Source: Achromobacter spanius (GTDB lineage Bacteria; Pseudomonadota; Gammaproteobacteria; Burkholderiales; Burkholderiaceae_B). From it: a DNA stretch of 64,000 bases. The notes beneath the pieces were generated by a model. The model ran no database searches and was not told the origin of the DNA. It saw nothing but the letters and a program-made list of their open reading frames with translations. Shown here piece after piece: positions 9,247-16,694 of the stretch. The stretch covers positions 2,976,001 through 3,040,000 of the forward strand of contig NZ_CP025030.1 in assembly GCF_002812705.1 (NCBI RefSeq). The letters are read 5' to 3'. Position numbers and translations under genes: made by a program. Numbering within the stretch: position 1 is the first letter of the stretch; each line of letters starts with the position of its first letter.

Positions 9247-10161
9247 ATGAGAAACGGCATTCCCAACTTGACCGCCCTGCAGGCGTTCGAGGCATCGGCC
9301 CGGCTGGGCAGCTTTTCCCGCGCCGCCGAAGAACTGTCCCTGACGCATAGCGCCGTCTACCGGCAGGTGGCCAGCCTGGAAGCGCGGCTGGGCGTGCAGT
9401 TGTTCACGCGCGTGCGGCGGCGCATTGTGCTGACCGATCACGGCGCCGAATACGCCGGCCGGATCCGTCACCATCTGGACCAGATCGAAAAAGATACCTT
9501 CGGCCTGGTCAGCCGCACGGGCATGGGCCGCAGCATACACATTGCGGTAGTGCCCACGCTGGCCACCACCTGGCTCATCCCGCGCCTGGCGGACTTCCAG
9601 CGGACGCATGCCGACATTACCGTCAGCCTGTCGGTGCGCACCTTGCCATTCCAGTTCAAAGACCAGCCGTTCGACGGCGCGCTTTATCATGGCGACGGCT
9701 TGTGGCCCGGCACCCAGGGCGGGCTGCTGTTTCCCGAGCGGGAACTGGTGCCCGTCTGCGCGCCCGCGCTTGCCGCCCGCGCCGCCAAGACGGCCGAGGC
9801 GGGCGTCAGCGTGCTGGCCGGCATGACGCATCTGCACCTGGCCTCGCGGCCGGACGCCTGGCGCCAGTGGTATGCCGCCAATAACCATCTGTATGGCCCG
9901 CAGGCCGCGGGCGGCCCCCGTTATGAACTGTTCACCATGGTGATGGCGGCGGTGCAGGCCGGCTTGGGCGTGGGGCTGATGCCGCGCTTCCTGGCCCAAC
10001 CCGCGCTGGACCAGGGCACGCTGGCCATGCCCGTGCCGCAATCCCTGACGGTCAGCCAGGGGTATTACTTCGGCTATCCGCAGCGCAGCGAGCGGTCGGA
10101 TGCGCTCAAGCTCTTCGAAACCTGGCTGAAGTCCGCGGCGGCAGGGGTGGGGGAACGATGA
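9247..10161 (+). CDS. LysR-family regulator, GcvA-like
   Basis: This 304-residue regulator has an N-terminal winged helix-turn-helix (LTALQAFEASARLGSFSRAA, then HSAVYRQVASLE) and a C-terminal periplasmic-binding-like effector domain. The sequence style (NLTALQAFEA, RQVASLE) places it in the GcvA/AmpR-like branch. The ATG at 9247 sits immediately before the conserved N-terminus; an upstream TTG at 9223 is less likely. It is divergent from the ThDP enzyme, which is the best guess for its target. Its last codons overlap the start of the recombinase gene (ATGA), so the two may be translationally coupled. Confidence 0.88.
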   Translation: MRNGIPNLTALQAFEASARLGSFSRAAEELSLTHSAVYRQVASLEARLGVQLFTRVRRRIVLTDHGAEYAGRIRHHLDQIEKDTFGLVSRTGMGRSIHIAVVPTLATTWLIPRLADFQRTHADITVSLSVRTLPFQFKDQPFDGALYHGDGLWPGTQGGLLFPERELVPVCAPALAARAAKTAEAGVSVLAGMTHLHLASRPDAWRQWYAANNHLYGPQAAGGPRYELFTMVMAAVQAGLGVGLMPRFLAQPALDQGTLAMPVPQSLTVSQGYYFGYPQRSERSDALKLFETWLKSAAAGVGER

Positions 10162-11210
10162 AGGCCATGACGAAGGGAACACCGAGGCAAACAGCGAGGC
10201 AAACAGCGAAGGAAACGCCGAAGGGCATGACGACCGCCCGCCCAGCGCTTGCCTCCCAAGCCGATATCGACGCTTTCATCGACGCCGTGTGGCTGGAAGA
10301 CGGCCTGTCGGCCAACACGCTGGCCGCCTACCGCCGCGACCTGACCGGGTTCGCCCGCTGGCTTGAAGACCCGGAAGCCTATGCCCGCGAAATGGCCGAT
10401 CGCCATGGCGATGCGGCAAGCGCCCAGGCACTGCCCGTGGAACCGGCCAAACCGCTGTGCGACGCGCAAAAGGCCGACATCGAAGCCTGGTTCGCCTTCC
10501 GCCACGAAGAAACCCGCGCCACCACCGCCAACCGCCGCCTGGCCGCGCTGCGCCGATTCTTTGCCTGGGCGCTGCGCGAACGCCGCTCGGAACGCGACCC
10601 CTGCCTGACCCTGATCGCCGCCAAGCAGCCGCCGCGCCTGCCCAAGACCCTGTCCGAGCAACAAGTGGACGCCTTGCTGCGCGCGCCCGATGTCACGCAG
10701 CCGCGCGGCCTGCGTGACCGCGCCATGCTGGAAACGCTGTACGCCACCGGTTTGCGTGTGTCTGAATTGGTGGGCGTGCGCGCGCTGGACGTCAGCCTGA
10801 ATGAAGGCGTGGTGCGCGTGGTGCTGGGCAAGGGCGGCAAAGACCGCCTGGTGCCGCTGGGCGCCGAGGCGGCTCACTGGATCGACCTGTATTTGAAAAC
10901 CGCGCGCCCCGAGCTGGCAGCCGGCCGCCAAAGCGATGCGCTGTTCATCACCGGCCGCGCCGAAGCCATGTCGCGCCAGGCGTTCTGGCAACTGGTGAAG
11001 AAGTATGCGTTGCTGGCCGACATCCACGCGCCGCTGTCGCCGCACGTCTTGCGCCACGCCTTCGCCACGCACCTGCTGAACCATGGCGCCGACCTGCGCG
11101 TGGTGCAGATGCTGCTGGGCCACGCCGACATTTCCACCACGCAGATCTACACCCACGTCGCGCGCGAGCGCCTGAAGGCGCTGCACGCCGCGCACCATCC
11201 GCGCGGTTAG
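10158..11210 (+). CDS. xerD: Tyrosine recombinase XerD
   Basis: XerD, with XerC, resolves chromosome dimers at dif. All catalytic residues are present: Arg200 (ATGLRVSEL), Lys228 (GKGGKDR), His296 and Arg299 (HVLRHAF), His322 (LLGHADISTTQIYTH) and Tyr331. The protein is long for XerD at 350 residues. It has about 23 extra N-terminal residues coded by 12-bp repeats (10184-10219) and a 30-residue insert at about 71-102 between the SAM-like helices. An internal ATG at 10227 would give the usual length. The overlap with the upstream LysR gene is unusual for xerD. A mobile integrase is unlikely because no other mobile element genes are present. Confidence 0.88.
   Translation: MKAMTKGTPRQTARQTAKETPKGMTTARPALASQADIDAFIDAVWLEDGLSANTLAAYRRDLTGFARWLEDPEAYAREMADRHGDAASAQALPVEPAKPLCDAQKADIEAWFAFRHEETRATTANRRLAALRRFFAWALRERRSERDPCLTLIAAKQPPRLPKTLSEQQVDALLRAPDVTQPRGLRDRAMLETLYATGLRVSELVGVRALDVSLNEGVVRVVLGKGGKDRLVPLGAEAAHWIDLYLKTARPELAAGRQSDALFITGRAEAMSRQAFWQLVKKYALLADIHAPLSPHVLRHAFATHLLNHGADLRVVQMLLGHADISTTQIYTHVARERLKALHAAHHPRG
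10184..10219. repeat. 12-bp tandem repeat in the 5' end of xerD
   Basis: Two identical 12-bp units (10184-10195 and 10196-10207) and one degenerate unit (10208-10219) encode RQTA-RQTA-KETP. They lie between the first possible start (10158) and the internal ATG (10227) that better matches normal XerD length. They therefore extend or replace the natural N-terminus without touching the conserved domain. Confidence 0.75.
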
Positions 11211-11255
11211 CCGCCCGCGACGACGTTCCCTTTATCTATTCTGATCCGGCAAACC

Positions 11256-11744
11256 ATGAGCAAAGCCCGCCACGTATCCGAAACCCCCGCCACGCAACTC
11301 CTCAAGCAGCACAAGGTGCCCTACACCGAACACACCTACGACTACGTGGACCACGGCGGCGCGGGCGAAGCCGCGCGCCAGTTGGGCCTGGACCCGCACG
11401 CTGTCGTAAAGACGCTGGTGATGGAAGACGAATCCGCCAAGCCGCTGATCGTCGTCATGCATGGCGACCGCGAAGTCTCCACGAAGAACCTGGCGCGCCA
11501 GGCGGGGCTGAAACGGGTCGAGCCCTGCAAGCCCGAGGTGGCGCAGCGGCATTCCGGTTACCAGGTGGGCGGCACGTCGCCCTTCGGCACCCGCAAGAAG
11601 ATGCCGGTGTGGGTCGAGGCCGACGTGCTGACTTACCCGGTGGTCTACATCAACGGTGGACGGCGCGGTTACCTGATCGGCATCGACCCCAACGCCCTGG
11701 TGACGGTGTTGGGCGCCAAGCCGGTGTCCGTGGCACTGGAATAG
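11256..11744 (+). CDS. ybaK: Cys-tRNA(Pro)/Cys-tRNA(Cys) deacylase YbaK
   Basis: YbaK hydrolyses Cys-tRNA(Pro) misacylated by prolyl-tRNA synthetase. The 162-residue protein matches the family along its length, with the conserved catalytic Lys at about residue 52 (VVKTLVM) and the GGTSPFG and INGGRRGYLIGI blocks typical of YbaK/EbsC. It starts 45 bp after xerD and converges on the GntR gene. Nothing unusual was seen. Confidence 0.92.
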   Translation: MSKARHVSETPATQLLKQHKVPYTEHTYDYVDHGGAGEAARQLGLDPHAVVKTLVMEDESAKPLIVVMHGDREVSTKNLARQAGLKRVEPCKPEVAQRHSGYQVGGTSPFGTRKKMPVWVEADVLTYPVVYINGGRRGYLIGIDPNALVTVLGAKPVSVALE

Positions 11745-11766
11745 GGCCGCGACGGCCGCGCAGCAG

Positions 11767-12480
11767 TCAGGCGCGGTTTAAGGCCTGCTCTTGGGCAGAT
11801 TGCTCCAGCATCTTTTGATAGGCGCTGTAATAGCAGGCCGCCGCCGCGCGGGCGTGTCCCAGCATGCGGATGCGCACAAGTTCGGTATCGCCGGATAGAA
11901 ACGCTTCGTACAGGCCCCGCATGCCCTGCAGGATGATGCTGCGGATTTCCTGGTCGTCCATCGTCACCAGGCGCACCACCTGCACGTGATCGATGTAGCG
12001 CGAGATCACCTCGGCCAGTTCGCGGTTGGGCACCATCGTCAGCCAGGCCGATCGGAAATGCGCGTTGCTACGCATGAATTCGTCGATGTCGGTGCGGGCG
12101 TGCGCGTCTTCGGCGCGTTCCAGGGCAGCCTTCATATCGGCCAGGCCCTTGGGGCCGGCGTGTACCGAGGCCGCGGCGGCCGCGGCGGGTTCAAGCAGCG
12201 TGCGGATTTCGAAAATCTCGTTCATCTCGCCCAGCGTGAATCGGCGCAGCACGAAGCCGCGCGCCGTGCCTTCCAGCAAGCCTTCGCTTTTAAGTTGCAT
12301 CAGCGCTTCGCGCACGGGCATGCGCGACACCTCGAGCTCTTCGGCAATGTCGTGATCCACCAGCCGGTCTTCCAGACGGATCAGGCCCATCTGTATGCGC
12401 TCTCGGACGATGCCGTACACCTGTTCACGCAGGTTCGGCTTGCGCGCCGTGTCTCTTGTTGTGGTTTTTGCCTTCATCAC
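11767..12480 (-). CDS. GntR-family regulator with FCD ligand domain
   Basis: This 237-residue FadR-subfamily GntR protein has a winged helix-turn-helix at about residues 15-80 (LREQVYGIVRERI, DHDIAEELEVSRMPVREAL, LLEGTARGFVLR). A helical FCD effector domain follows (MNEIFEIRTLLEP, SNAHFRSAW). The family commonly represses catabolic operons and is released by small acids. It lies 12 bp downstream of a V4R-domain gene on the same strand, so the two are almost certainly co-transcribed. The pair is divergent from a transporter/Rieske oxygenase operon. The two palindromes at 13064 and 13151 are likely operators for it. Confidence 0.88.
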   Translation of the reverse strand: MMKAKTTTRDTARKPNLREQVYGIVRERIQMGLIRLEDRLVDHDIAEELEVSRMPVREALMQLKSEGLLEGTARGFVLRRFTLGEMNEIFEIRTLLEPAAAAAASVHAGPKGLADMKAALERAEDAHARTDIDEFMRSNAHFRSAWLTMVPNRELAEVISRYIDHVQVVRLVTMDDQEIRSIILQGMRGLYEAFLSGDTELVRIRMLGHARAAAACYYSAYQKMLEQSAQEQALNRA

Positions 12481-12492
12481 TGCCTGCCGGCC

Positions 12493-12990
12493 TTAATCGT
12501 TTTGCGCCTGGAACGCGCAACAAGGCGCGCCCATGCTGGCGCACCTGGTCTCGCGAAACGTGCTTGCCTTGCCCGCGACCAATGCGCTGACGGCCTCCAG
12601 CATACCTGTAATCGCATGGCAGACCGGGCGGTCGGACGCGGTGACGGCCATCGCGAATGGGCTGTTGTCCACCTCTAGCGCCAGCGCGTCCGTGCCCTCC
12701 GTCTGGAAGCGCCAGACGCCCCAGCCCAGGTCGGCGGCGGCTTGCGTCATCACCTGCAGGAACTGCACGCGGTCGGGCGCGCCTTGCGCCTGATAGGCCC
12801 GCGCGGAGGCGCCGCCGTGGCTGCGCACCGATGCCTGCAGGCTGCCAAGTGCTGCGTCGCGTTGCGCGGGCGGCAGGGCGGCGAACAGTCCCATCAATAC
12901 GTCGGCGCGCAGCATGACGTAGCGGCGGTCGGCATCCAGGATGGCGCCTGCATCGGCGTCCCATACCAGGCGTTCTTGAAGTTGTCCCAT
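12493..12990 (-). CDS. Stand-alone V4R-domain protein (putative hydrocarbon/aromatic sensor)
   Basis: This protein of about 165 residues (start chosen at 12990, MGQLQERLVWD) is essentially one V4R domain. The diagnostic C-terminal block is present: a Cys in VCHAITGMLEA, then FRETRCASMGAPCCAF. V4R domains act as ligand sensors in XylR/DmpR-type activators and occur in bacteriochlorophyll (BchJ-like) and some aromatic-degradation proteins. This one has no AAA+ or DNA-binding domain. It is the first gene of a two-gene unit with the GntR regulator and faces a Rieske oxygenase operon. A role in sensing the aromatic substrate for GntR is an inference. An upstream in-frame methionine at 13068 is less likely because it lies in the promoter region. 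Confidence 0.75.
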   Translation of the reverse strand: MGQLQERLVWDADAGAILDADRRYVMLRADVLMGLFAALPPAQRDAALGSLQASVRSHGGASARAYQAQGAPDRVQFLQVMTQAAADLGWGVWRFQTEGTDALALEVDNSPFAMAVTASDRPVCHAITGMLEAVSALVAGKASTFRETRCASMGAPCCAFQAQND

Positions 12991-13063
12991 TTGATCTGTT
13001 CCATCGCCGGGCCGGCGGGTTGTGTAGGCGGGTGCAGCGGCTGTTGGGGCGGGGTTATCCCTT

Positions 13064-13077
13064 AACAATATATTGTT
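13064..13077. promoter_or_regulatory. 14-bp palindrome, candidate GntR operator 1
   Basis: AACAATA followed by TATTGTT is a perfect palindrome in the AT-rich divergent promoter between the V4R gene and the solute-binding-protein gene. It is nearer the V4R/GntR side and shares the form AACARTA-TAYTGTT with the site at 13151. Confidence 0.55.
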
Positions 13078-13150
13078 TAAGTGAGTACTAAACCGCTGAT
13101 ACTAGGGTAAATAATTAGTTTAAAGTTCAACTACTAGTGCTTAAATTCAC

Positions 13151-13164
13151 AACAGTATACTGTT
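13151..13164. promoter_or_regulatory. 14-bp palindrome, candidate GntR operator 2
   Basis: AACAGTA followed by TACTGTT is a second perfect 14-bp palindrome. It matches the one at 13064 at 12 of 14 positions, with compensating changes that keep the symmetry. Its centre is 87 bp from the first. It contains TATACT, a plausible -10 for the transporter operon, although no good -35 was found. Two matched dyads, one near each divergent start, fit a repressor covering both promoters. Confidence 0.55.
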
Positions 13165-13216
13165 CGCGCGGCGGTGCCGGGCGCCTTTGCAACGATTCCG
13201 ATATCGGAGGCCGTTC

Positions 13217-14779
13217 ATGATTGACGCATGGTGGGTAAGGTGGTTTGGCAGAGCCGTGGTGGCCTGTCTGGCAATGGTGTGTAGTGGGCTGATGGCGTCC
13301 TCGGCGTGGGCTCAGGCGGACAAGCCGGCCGCGCAAGGTGAAGAGCTGAAGATTGCGTATCCGGTGGACGTGCCCTCATGGGATCCCACCGCCGTCACGT
13401 TCCCGGCGGGGCAGTCGTTGTACAAGGCGGTCTTCGATTCCGCGCTGTTCATAGACGGGAATCTGAAGCTGCAACCGGCGCTGATCAAAAGCTGGCGCTG
13501 GCTGGACGACAAGAACATGCGGCTGGGCATCGTGCTGCGCGACGATGTGACCTTCCACGATGGCTCCAAGCTGACCACCGACGATTTCAAGTTCAGCTTC
13601 CTGGACCGTCCCAAGCAGGACAAGCGCCTGGCCATCAACGGCTTCTTCGGTGCGCTGCAAGACATTCAAGTCGCCAGCCCCACCGAAGCCACGATGGTGT
13701 TTTCCACACCGACCCCGACGGCGCCGAACTACCTGGGTTTTCTGACCTCGTACATCCTGCCCCACGCCTACTTCGAAAAAGTGGGCGAAGACGGGTTCAA
13801 GGCCGCGCCTATTGGCGCCGGTCCGTACAAGGTCGTGCGCTATGAACGCGGCTCCCGCGTGGTGCTGGAGGCGTATGACAAATACTGGGGGCCGAAACCC
13901 GCCATCAAGCGCGTGGTGTTCGAGTTCGTGCCGGATTCGTCGGCGCGCGTGGCGATGCTGGAATCGGGTCGGGCCGACGTCGCGGTGCAAATTCCACTGC
14001 GTGAAGTCAATCGCCTGAACAAGAACCCCGCGCTGAAGGCCGAGGTCTATCCGTACAGCGAGATCTTCATCCTGCAAATTCCCAGCTACGTGCCGGAATT
14101 CCAGAACGAGCACGTGCGGCGCGCCTTGCACCTGGCCATCAACAAGCAGGCCATCTCCAAGGCTTTCTACGCCAACGTGGCCAAGCCGCTTTCCGTGTTG
14201 GCCACCCCCGGGTCGCCGGGCGACGTGGCCGGGTTCAACTATGCGTTCGACAAGGCCGCGGCGCAGGCCGAGCTGGCACGCGCGGGATACGGGCCGGACA
14301 AGCCGTTGAAGATCCAGTTCCTGTCGACCAACAACACCTTTCCCAGCGACTACGAAATGGCGCGCGCCATTGTGCAGATGTGGTCGCAGATCGGGGTGCA
14401 GGCCGATCTGCAAGAGATCACGCTGGCAAAGTACCTTGAGCTGAGCCATTCATCGAAGGTGCCTGGCGTCATGCTGTACAGCTGGGCCAATGCCACCGGC
14501 GACCCCGAAATATTCGCCGGCAAGATCCTGGACCCGCGCCTGCGCTTTTCCACCTGGAAAGAACCGGAACTGGCCAAGACCATCGACGCGCTGGCGGCCC
14601 AGGCCGACCCTGATAAACGCATTCAGGGCTACCGCGAGCTGGCGCGCCAGGCCACCGAACACGCCTGGAGCCTGCCGCTGTTGCAGTCCGTGGCCACGGT
14701 GGCGTCCAAGAAGTCCGTGGACATGCAGGTCTATCAAACCGGCTACATCCTGCCTGCGACGTATCGCTGGAGCCGCTGA
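13217..14779 (+). CDS. ABC transporter substrate-binding protein, family 5 (peptide/opine type)
   Basis: This periplasmic binding protein of about 520 residues begins with a clear signal peptide ending in ASSAWA-QA. The family 5 SBP fold follows, with SWRWLDDKNMRLGIVLRDDVTFHDG and later HVRRALHLAINKQAI. The ATG at 13217 has GGAGG 6 bp upstream. Family 5 proteins bind di/oligopeptides, nickel, opines and other solutes. Because the operon continues into a Rieske oxygenase, an aromatic or aryl-amide ligand is possible. It overlaps the permease gene by one base (TGATG). Confidence 0.9.
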   Translation: MIDAWWVRWFGRAVVACLAMVCSGLMASSAWAQADKPAAQGEELKIAYPVDVPSWDPTAVTFPAGQSLYKAVFDSALFIDGNLKLQPALIKSWRWLDDKNMRLGIVLRDDVTFHDGSKLTTDDFKFSFLDRPKQDKRLAINGFFGALQDIQVASPTEATMVFSTPTPTAPNYLGFLTSYILPHAYFEKVGEDGFKAAPIGAGPYKVVRYERGSRVVLEAYDKYWGPKPAIKRVVFEFVPDSSARVAMLESGRADVAVQIPLREVNRLNKNPALKAEVYPYSEIFILQIPSYVPEFQNEHVRRALHLAINKQAISKAFYANVAKPLSVLATPGSPGDVAGFNYAFDKAAAQAELARAGYGPDKPLKIQFLSTNNTFPSDYEMARAIVQMWSQIGVQADLQEITLAKYLELSHSSKVPGVMLYSWANATGDPEIFAGKILDPRLRFSTWKEPELAKTIDALAAQADPDKRIQGYRELARQATEHAWSLPLLQSVATVASKKSVDMQVYQTGYILPATYRWSR

Positions 14780-15795
14780 TGTGGGCAGCGCTGGTGTCCC
14801 ATTTCGTGCGGCGGCTGGCGGTGGCGGTGCCCACCATGCTGGCGCTGTCCGTGGTGGTCTTCGTGGTGCTGCGTTTGTTGCCCGCGGACCCCTTGGGCAT
14901 GATGCTGCCGCCCAGCGCAACCAGCGCCGAAGTCGAGGCCTTGCGGCACACGATGGGGCTGGATCGGTCCCTGATCGTGCAATACGGCATCTGGCTCGGG
15001 CAGGTGCTGCACGGCGACCTGGGGCGTTCCATCAGCTCCGGCGTGCCGGTCACGCAACTGATCGCCACCACCTTGCCGGCCACGCTGGAGCTATCGATCG
15101 TGGCGCTCATCATGGCGCTTGCCATCAGTGTTCCGGGCGGCTTGCTGCTGTACGTGCTGCATGATCGCCGTGGCGAGTTGGTGGCCGACACGGGGCTGGT
15201 GCTGCTGATCTCCATCCCCGGGTTCCTGTGGGGAATATTCCTGATGCTGGGCTTTGGCGTGCATTGGCCCATCCTGCCGTTCTCGGGCAGGTTCAGTTCG
15301 GACGTGGCCATGTCGGGCCCCACCGGCTTCGTGCTGCTGGACTTCCTGTTGCAGGGCCGCTGGGCGGCATGGGGCGACGCGGCATCGCACCTGGTGTTGC
15401 CGGCGCTGGCCTTGGCGCTGGGGTTTAGCCCCTTGATCGTGCGGGTGCTGCGCGCCAGCCTGCTGGAAGCCAGTCACGAACAATACGTGGCCGTCGCGCG
15501 GCTGCGCGGTCAGCCCGAACGGCGCGTGATTCTGCGCCACATGCTGCGCAACGCGTTCTTGCCCACGCTGACCCTGATCGGCGTGCAGTTCGGGTTTCTG
15601 TTTGGCGGCACCTTGCTGATCGAGATGATTTTCTCGTTCCCCGGCATGGGCAACATGATGGTGCAGGCGGTTCGCAACCATGACCTGCCGCTGATCCAGG
15701 GCATTTCGCTGGTCTTTTGCGCGGTGATCCTGCTGATCAATGCCAGCGTCGACTGCCTGTACGCCGTAATTGACCCCCGCTTGAGAGACCTCTGA
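14779..15795 (+). CDS. ABC transporter permease, DppB type
   Basis: This 338-residue inner-membrane permease starts with a transmembrane helix (RRLAVAVPTMLALSVVVFVV), has the GLDRSLIVQYGIWL segment of DppB-like proteins, and carries the EAA loop around ASHEQYVAVARLRG. It overlaps both neighbours by one base, a sign of translational coupling. It forms the channel with the next gene product. Confidence 0.9.
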   Translation: MWAALVSHFVRRLAVAVPTMLALSVVVFVVLRLLPADPLGMMLPPSATSAEVEALRHTMGLDRSLIVQYGIWLGQVLHGDLGRSISSGVPVTQLIATTLPATLELSIVALIMALAISVPGGLLLYVLHDRRGELVADTGLVLLISIPGFLWGIFLMLGFGVHWPILPFSGRFSSDVAMSGPTGFVLLDFLLQGRWAAWGDAASHLVLPALALALGFSPLIVRVLRASLLEASHEQYVAVARLRGQPERRVILRHMLRNAFLPTLTLIGVQFGFLFGGTLLIEMIFSFPGMGNMMVQAVRNHDLPLIQGISLVFCAVILLINASVDCLYAVIDPRLRDL

Positions 15796-16691
15796 TGACG
15801 ACGCTGAATTTCCGCGCGGCCCCGGTCGCGGTCCGCCTGTCTGGCTGGTGGCTGGCCCTGCGCGCATCGCCCAAGGCAGCGCTGGGCGGGGCGATTGTGC
15901 TGGCGCTGCTGGCGGTGGCGTTGTTTGCGCCCGCCATCGCGCCGAACGATCCGCTGGCGCAGGACCTGCTGTCTCCCTTGTTGCCGCCGGCCTGGGCGGC
16001 GGATGGGTTGTCGCAATATCCGCTGGGTACCGACAGCCTGGGCCGCTGCGTGTTGTCGCGCCTGATATTCGGCACGCGCGTGGCCTTGTGGGTGGGCCTT
16101 TGCGCCGCCATGGGCGCGATGCTGGTGGGCTGCACCCTGGCCCTGGTGGCTGCCTATTTCGGCGGCCGCGTGGACAAGGCAATCGGCTATCTGGTGGACT
16201 TGTGGATGTCGTTTCCGCCCGTGGTGCTGTCGCTGATATTGATGGTGGGCCTGGGCACCGGCGTGGGTAACGTGATTCTTGCCATCGTGCTGGTGGACTG
16301 GACGCGGTTCTGCCGGGTGGTGCGGGCCGAGGCCTTGAAGATTCGCCGCAACGACTATGTGACGGCGGCGCGGCTGATGGGCTTTGGCCATATGCGCGTG
16401 ATGCTGCGCGAGATGCTGCCGGGCCTGGTGCCGCTGATACTTACCTTGTTCAGCCTGCAGATCGGCATCGCCATCATTGTCGAAGCCATCCTCAGCTTTG
16501 TCGGGCTGTCGGTGCCGGCCGACGTCGTTGCCTGGGGCGTGATGATTGCCGACGCCCGCAGCACCATGCAGGAAGCCATCTGGACCCTGATCGCGCCGGT
16601 CGCCGGCATTGTGTTGACGGTGTTCGGATTCAATTTGCTCAGCGACGGCATGCGCCAGATGCTGGATCCGCGCAAGCGTGGAAGGAACTAG
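15795..16691 (+). CDS. ABC transporter permease, DppC type
   Basis: This 298-residue permease has the DppC features: a short cytoplasmic N-terminus, a first helix, then the periplasmic PNDPLAQDL/YPLGTDSLGR region and the EAA loop near YVTAARLMGFGHMRVMLREMLPG. It starts with an overlapping TGATG. It is paired with the preceding permease and the fused ATPase that follows 3 bp later. Confidence 0.9.
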   Translation: MTTLNFRAAPVAVRLSGWWLALRASPKAALGGAIVLALLAVALFAPAIAPNDPLAQDLLSPLLPPAWAADGLSQYPLGTDSLGRCVLSRLIFGTRVALWVGLCAAMGAMLVGCTLALVAAYFGGRVDKAIGYLVDLWMSFPPVVLSLILMVGLGTGVGNVILAIVLVDWTRFCRVVRAEALKIRRNDYVTAARLMGFGHMRVMLREMLPGLVPLILTLFSLQIGIAIIVEAILSFVGLSVPADVVAWGVMIADARSTMQEAIWTLIAPVAGIVLTVFGFNLLSDGMRQMLDPRKRGRN

Positions 16692-16694
16692 GCC

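Noticed and set aside
10158..11210. XerD-like gene as a phage or integron integrase
   Set aside because: Sequence and length fit chromosomal XerD, with no attC sites, cassettes or phage genes around it.
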